Position numbers and translations under genes: made by a program. 52,867 bases of DNA from Halobacteriovorax sp. (lineage in GTDB: Bacteria > Bdellovibrionota > Bacteriovoracia > Bacteriovoracales > Bacteriovoracaceae), in NCBI GenBank assembly GCA_002716825.1, contig PBCC01000025.1:1-52867 (forward strand), written 5' to 3'. Numbering within the stretch: the first letter of the stretch is position 1; each line of letters opens with the position of its first letter. The notes below the pieces were generated by a model. The model had not been told where the DNA came from and made no database searches. It worked only from the letters and a program-made list of their open reading frames with translations. Shown in pieces: positions 50,015 through 52,867 of this stretch.

Positions 50015-52435
50015 ATGAAGCACTCCCGCTTCGATTGGATATTGGTGGCATGTTTTGCCATATTGGCCTCATGGAGTGGCTACCAACTTTACGGGCCTGC
50101 ATCTACAAAGCGTAGTGCTGGAGCTTCATACGCTCAATTGGAAAGCCTGAGCAATATAGTTAAAACAAAGCCGCGTGGCGCTTTAGGCTGGAGTGATGTT
50201 GAAGTTGGTCAGCAATTTATGCTGCGAGATCAGCTCTATACACACAAGGATTCAAAGGCGAATTTACAGCTCACTACTGGAGAAAATTTAACGCTTTGGC
50301 CTAATACATTGGTTGAACTGGATCAACTTGCCGGTATACCTTCACTTCAAGTGAAGGAAGGTCTGGTTTATTTCGACCTTAAGCCCGGCGAAAAAGTTAA
50401 AATCAATTTAGCTGGCAAGGAACTAACATTGGCAGGGGATAATTCCCGCGTAAAGCTGTCTAGTTTTAGCGGTAAGGCCAGTCTTGAAAGTACTGAAGGA
50501 GAAGTTAGCGTAAGTGATAGAGATGGTGTGACTCAAAAGGTTGATCAATCGAACAGGCTTGAAGTTGAAAAAGGCCAAGAGATAAAATCTAAAATAATTG
50601 AAGCCCAGCTTATCTCTCCAGCTGATGGGGCTAAAATATTAACAACTGAAAATTCTCGTGAAGTTCTCTTTGACTGGAAAATTTCTCAGGCACTAGACCA
50701 AGCAGTAGTTGTGGAGATTGCCTCGGACCCGTCCTTTGCCTACAAGAAGTCGATTCGTGGTAATAAAACGTCATTGGTACCAGGTTATTATTTTTGGCGA
50801 CTTAGAGTTGAAAATAAAATTCTACAGACAAATCTTATGGGATTTGAAGTTGTACGTGAGATTGAATCAGAGCCTAAGACGGCGCAGGTGGAGCTAGTTG
50901 AGCCAGCTGATCGAAGCTCACTTATCATATCAAAGCCTGGTGAGGTGATTGATTTTAAGTTTAATACAAATGGACTGTTGCAAATCGCTACAGATGAGCA
51001 ATTTAAGAATTTAGTGATTAATCAACGTGCGCAGAATGTATTTTCTTGGCCTGTAACTCAACTTGGAAAATTTTATTGGCGTATTAGTACTGAGAAAGGC
51101 GAATCAAACGTACAAACCTTCGAAATCCTCCCAGGTGAAATCCTGCCACCTCCACAGCTTGAACGCGCACCCAGTGAAATTAATCTCGAAGTACTCGACA
51201 CATCTTCGTCTTATTGGCCAACGTTCATTATTCAAAAAGTTTATGCCCAAGAGTTTGTAGCAGAGTTTAGCTGGCCAGAAGTTGAGGGAGCTAAGGCCTA
51301 TCAAGTTGAAATTTTTTCAAAAGAAAATTCAAGTAAGCCCTTGCTGACAAAGCAAGTTCAGAGTGCGAGTTACAAGTGGATCGGTGCACCACTACGCGAT
51401 GTTTTTTGGAGAGTGCGCGCCATTGATGCCTGGGGCAGACTAGGCTCAGAAAGTCGTATGGTTAAAACAACACTTTTACCTCCTAGTGGCTGGGAAGAAA
51501 CTGAAGTTGATCTTATAAGTCCTAGACATAAAATTAAAACTGAAGTCGGGGAGAGAGTACGGTTTGAATGGGCGAAGGCTCCAGGGGTTAAGTCTTGGAC
51601 ATGGCTCTTATCCCAAGATCTTTCTTTTTCTCGTCCTGAGCGAAGCTATAAAACGAAGAATAATCACCTCGTGGTTGAAAATCTGCCGAAGGGAAACTGG
51701 TATTGGAAGGTCTTGGCCAAAGATAAACTTGGGCGAGTGATAGAGAGTCGAAGACGATTTATCGAAGTCTTTAGGCTTGAAAAAGAAGAAGTGATCGCTA
51801 GAGAATTGAAGCGAAATGAATATGAATTGAGACTTAACTTACGCTCACCTTTTGACATAGAGCTTGGACTTAAAGTTACAAAGCCTGATTATGAATATAG
51901 CCGTGGATCAAAGCGCTTTGTTTTGTCAGGCTTCAGTGCTTCTGGCATTGACATGAATTTGTCTAGAAAGTGGAATAAGTGGCGAGGACTTATTGACCTT
52001 AGCTATGTTTCAGGCACGGCCTTTAGTTCACTCGCTTACAAAGATGCTCTTCTTAAAGTTGAAGCTCAAAAAGCCTATGATTTTGGTTTTAGTTTTCCAA
52101 TCTGGCTGGGAGGAGGGATTGCTTACGCCCAAACCTCAAGCTATCAGCGTGCTGCAACTTCTAACGATTTGAGTGAAGAAACACTTTCAAGCATTTCACT
52201 GAGTGCACATGCTTCCGCTGAACCGTGGAGTTTCAAAAATGATAGCTATATTCAAACAACCCTGGCTCTTAGTGCACCAAGTAGACTCGGATTAAAGTTC
52301 TCTGCTCGTCATATCTTAGGTCAATGGTTTTGGGGAGCGAGTGTAGAAAAACAGAGTGTCAGTGATGAAGGCGAGTTATCAGTCACGTCGTTGGCGCTTA
52401 ATTTTGGTTATCGCTGGCAAAGAAAAAATAATTAA
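50015..52435 (+). CDS. FecR-like repeat protein with probable C-terminal beta-barrel
   Basis: 806 aa. N-terminal TM/signal anchor about 6-27 (FDWILVACFAILASWSGYQL). FecR-like domain about 45-190 (VEVGQQFMLRDQLYTHKDSK, ANLQLTTGENLTLWPNTLVE, LQVKEGLVYFDLKPGEKVKI). Then at least four Ig/FN3-like modules, each with an R/W strand such as GYYFWRLRV, GKFYWRIST, VFWRVRAID and GNWYWKVLAK. The last ~190 residues alternate like a barrel (GFSFPIWLGGGIAYAQTS … LALNFGYRW). ATG 50015 is preferred: AAAGGAG lies upstream and the TATAAT (49978-49983) overlaps the earlier ATG 49982. No FecI sigma or TonB receptor adjoins. Function unknown; envelope protein. Confidence 0.8.
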   Translation: MKHSRFDWILVACFAILASWSGYQLYGPASTKRSAGASYAQLESLSNIVKTKPRGALGWSDVEVGQQFMLRDQLYTHKDSKANLQLTTGENLTLWPNTLVELDQLAGIPSLQVKEGLVYFDLKPGEKVKINLAGKELTLAGDNSRVKLSSFSGKASLESTEGEVSVSDRDGVTQKVDQSNRLEVEKGQEIKSKIIEAQLISPADGAKILTTENSREVLFDWKISQALDQAVVVEIASDPSFAYKKSIRGNKTSLVPGYYFWRLRVENKILQTNLMGFEVVREIESEPKTAQVELVEPADRSSLIISKPGEVIDFKFNTNGLLQIATDEQFKNLVINQRAQNVFSWPVTQLGKFYWRISTEKGESNVQTFEILPGEILPPPQLERAPSEINLEVLDTSSSYWPTFIIQKVYAQEFVAEFSWPEVEGAKAYQVEIFSKENSSKPLLTKQVQSASYKWIGAPLRDVFWRVRAIDAWGRLGSESRMVKTTLLPPSGWEETEVDLISPRHKIKTEVGERVRFEWAKAPGVKSWTWLLSQDLSFSRPERSYKTKNNHLVVENLPKGNWYWKVLAKDKLGRVIESRRRFIEVFRLEKEEVIARELKRNEYELRLNLRSPFDIELGLKVTKPDYEYSRGSKRFVLSGFSASGIDMNLSRKWNKWRGLIDLSYVSGTAFSSLAYKDALLKVEAQKAYDFGFSFPIWLGGGIAYAQTSSYQRAATSNDLSEETLSSISLSAHASAEPWSFKNDSYIQTTLALSAPSRLGLKFSARHILGQWFWGASVEKQSVSDEGELSVTSLALNFGYRWQRKNN

Positions 52436-52867
52436 AAGCATGGCCATCAAAGTTGTGGCCGCTTGATGATTATTTTGATCGAAATCAATACTGCCACAGC
52501 CCGTTGCAATTTCACTGCGAAATTCATTGGTGAAGAGATCACCGCGCTCGATGACGACGCCCGCAGTGAGCACTAGGCCACTACTGTTAATATTACTAGC
52601 GCCAGATGTTTGTACAGATAGTCTACCTACACCACCGTTACCACCAACTCCTGGAGTACCGGCATTTCCGCCTGTGCCCCCAGCTAAATTGATAGTGCCG
52701 CTTAAGTTCACGCCGCTTACCGCCTGCATAACGATTGTTCCGGCGGCACCGCCACCACCTGATCCACTACCGTTTGCGGCCGCTGTTCCATTGCCGCCGT
52801 TGCCACCGTTGGCATTTAAAGTTCCTGAGACGGTAATTGTATTGGCCGCACGCAGGGTTAAAAAACC
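52379..52867 (-). CDS. Gly/Asn-rich surface protein, C-terminal part, with MYXO-CTERM-like tail
   Basis: The reading frame runs from beyond the right edge (5' end missing) to a stop at 52379; 162 residues are visible. The repeats (TITVSGTLNANGGNGGNGTA, VNLSGTINLAGGTGGNAGTP) look like a beta-helix/adhesin with Gly-Asn turns. The C-terminus reads ATGCGSIDFDQNNHQ, a hydrophobic helix (TTLMAMLLIIFSLPAI), then TKIKRQRRD. A Cys, TM helix and Arg-rich end resembles MYXO-CTERM sorting tails. The gene overlaps the convergent FecR-like gene by 57 bases. The Met at 52729 is internal, not a start. Confidence 0.75.
   Translation of the reverse strand, partial: GFLTLRAANTITVSGTLNANGGNGGNGTAAANGSGSGGGGAAGTIVMQAVSGVNLSGTINLAGGTGGNAGTPGVGGNGGVGRLSVQTSGASNINSSGLVLTAGVVIERGDLFTNEFRSEIATGCGSIDFDQNNHQAATTLMAMLLIIFSLPAITKIKRQRRD

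Noticed and set aside
52379..52729. Complete small gene starting at the Met at 52729
   Set aside because: The same Gly/Asn-rich frame continues without a stop to the window edge, so this is an internal Met of a larger gene.
1..52867. CRISPR arrays, tRNA/rRNA genes, insertion sequences, prophage genes
   Set aside because: No regularly spaced direct repeats, cloverleaf sequences, transposase motifs or phage structural genes were found by reading; gene order is ordinary housekeeping and motility apart from the items listed.

Overview
The window is a dense, mostly collinear bacterial chromosome segment of roughly 42-45% GC by eye. It comes from a Gram-negative, polarly flagellated bacterium: it carries a type III flagellar export operon with FlhF/FlhG-like genes, BamA-Skp, Lol transporter genes and a complete lipid A block. 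Gene order and style (many FliA/FlhG-type motility genes, a UDP-GlcNAc3N-type oxidoreductase inside the lpx operon, short secreted lipoproteins, SpoIIE/STAS signalling) point to Bdellovibrionota, probably Bacteriovorax/Peredibacter-like predators. That placement is inference; no rRNA is present to confirm it.

Layout: 1-700, 3' part of a Gly-rich protein with an apparent 1-base deletion. 753-3400, DNA repair neighbourhood: a zinc-ribbon/UvrD-Tudor-like protein divergent from uvrC, and a small zinc-ribbon protein. 3571-6497, a degenerate uracil-DNA-glycosylase-like gene, then a promoter and a strikingly structured 5' leader ahead of a SpoIID-like lytic enzyme and an N-acetylmuramoyl-L-alanine amidase. 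6623-9677, a lipoprotein, a duplicated TM/HAMP-like membrane protein, a DsbA-like lipoprotein (possible sigma28 promoter) and an HU-family protein. 9859-24646, one long flagellar operon: fliL-M-N-O-P-Q-R-flhB-flhA-flhF-flhG-fliA plus two genes of unknown role. The flhF-like gene has an in-frame TAG at codon 21 and has lost its GTPase motifs.

24632-29647: coaE and mazG (minus strand), then ybeY, prfB (with its programmed +1 frameshift) and lolC/E-lolD. 29758-40291: bamA-skp-lpxD-fabZ-lpxA-gnnA-like-lpxB-lpxK followed by a DUF3108 lipoprotein and a GT-B glycosyltransferase, most with 1-4 base overlaps. This is the outer-membrane biogenesis block, and it suggests a 2,3-diaminoglucose-type lipid A. 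40433-43964: rpsA, a small secreted protein, a trypsin-like protease and a small orphan. 43958-49945 (minus): a signalling operon made of a SpoIIE-type phosphatase fused to an HATPase, a STAS protein, a hybrid histidine kinase, a receiver protein and an unknown tandem-domain protein. 50015-52435: a FecR-like, repeat-containing protein with a probable C-terminal beta-barrel. 52379-52867: the C-terminus of a Gly-rich surface protein with a MYXO-CTERM-like sorting tail.

No rRNA, tRNA, CRISPR array, IS element or prophage was recognised. No stretch over 300 bases lacks a gene. The best candidates for new biology are the structured leader at 4403-4496, the amber-interrupted pseudo-GTPase FlhF, the zinc-ribbon/Tudor protein beside uvrC, and the Cys-TM-Arg tail at the right end.
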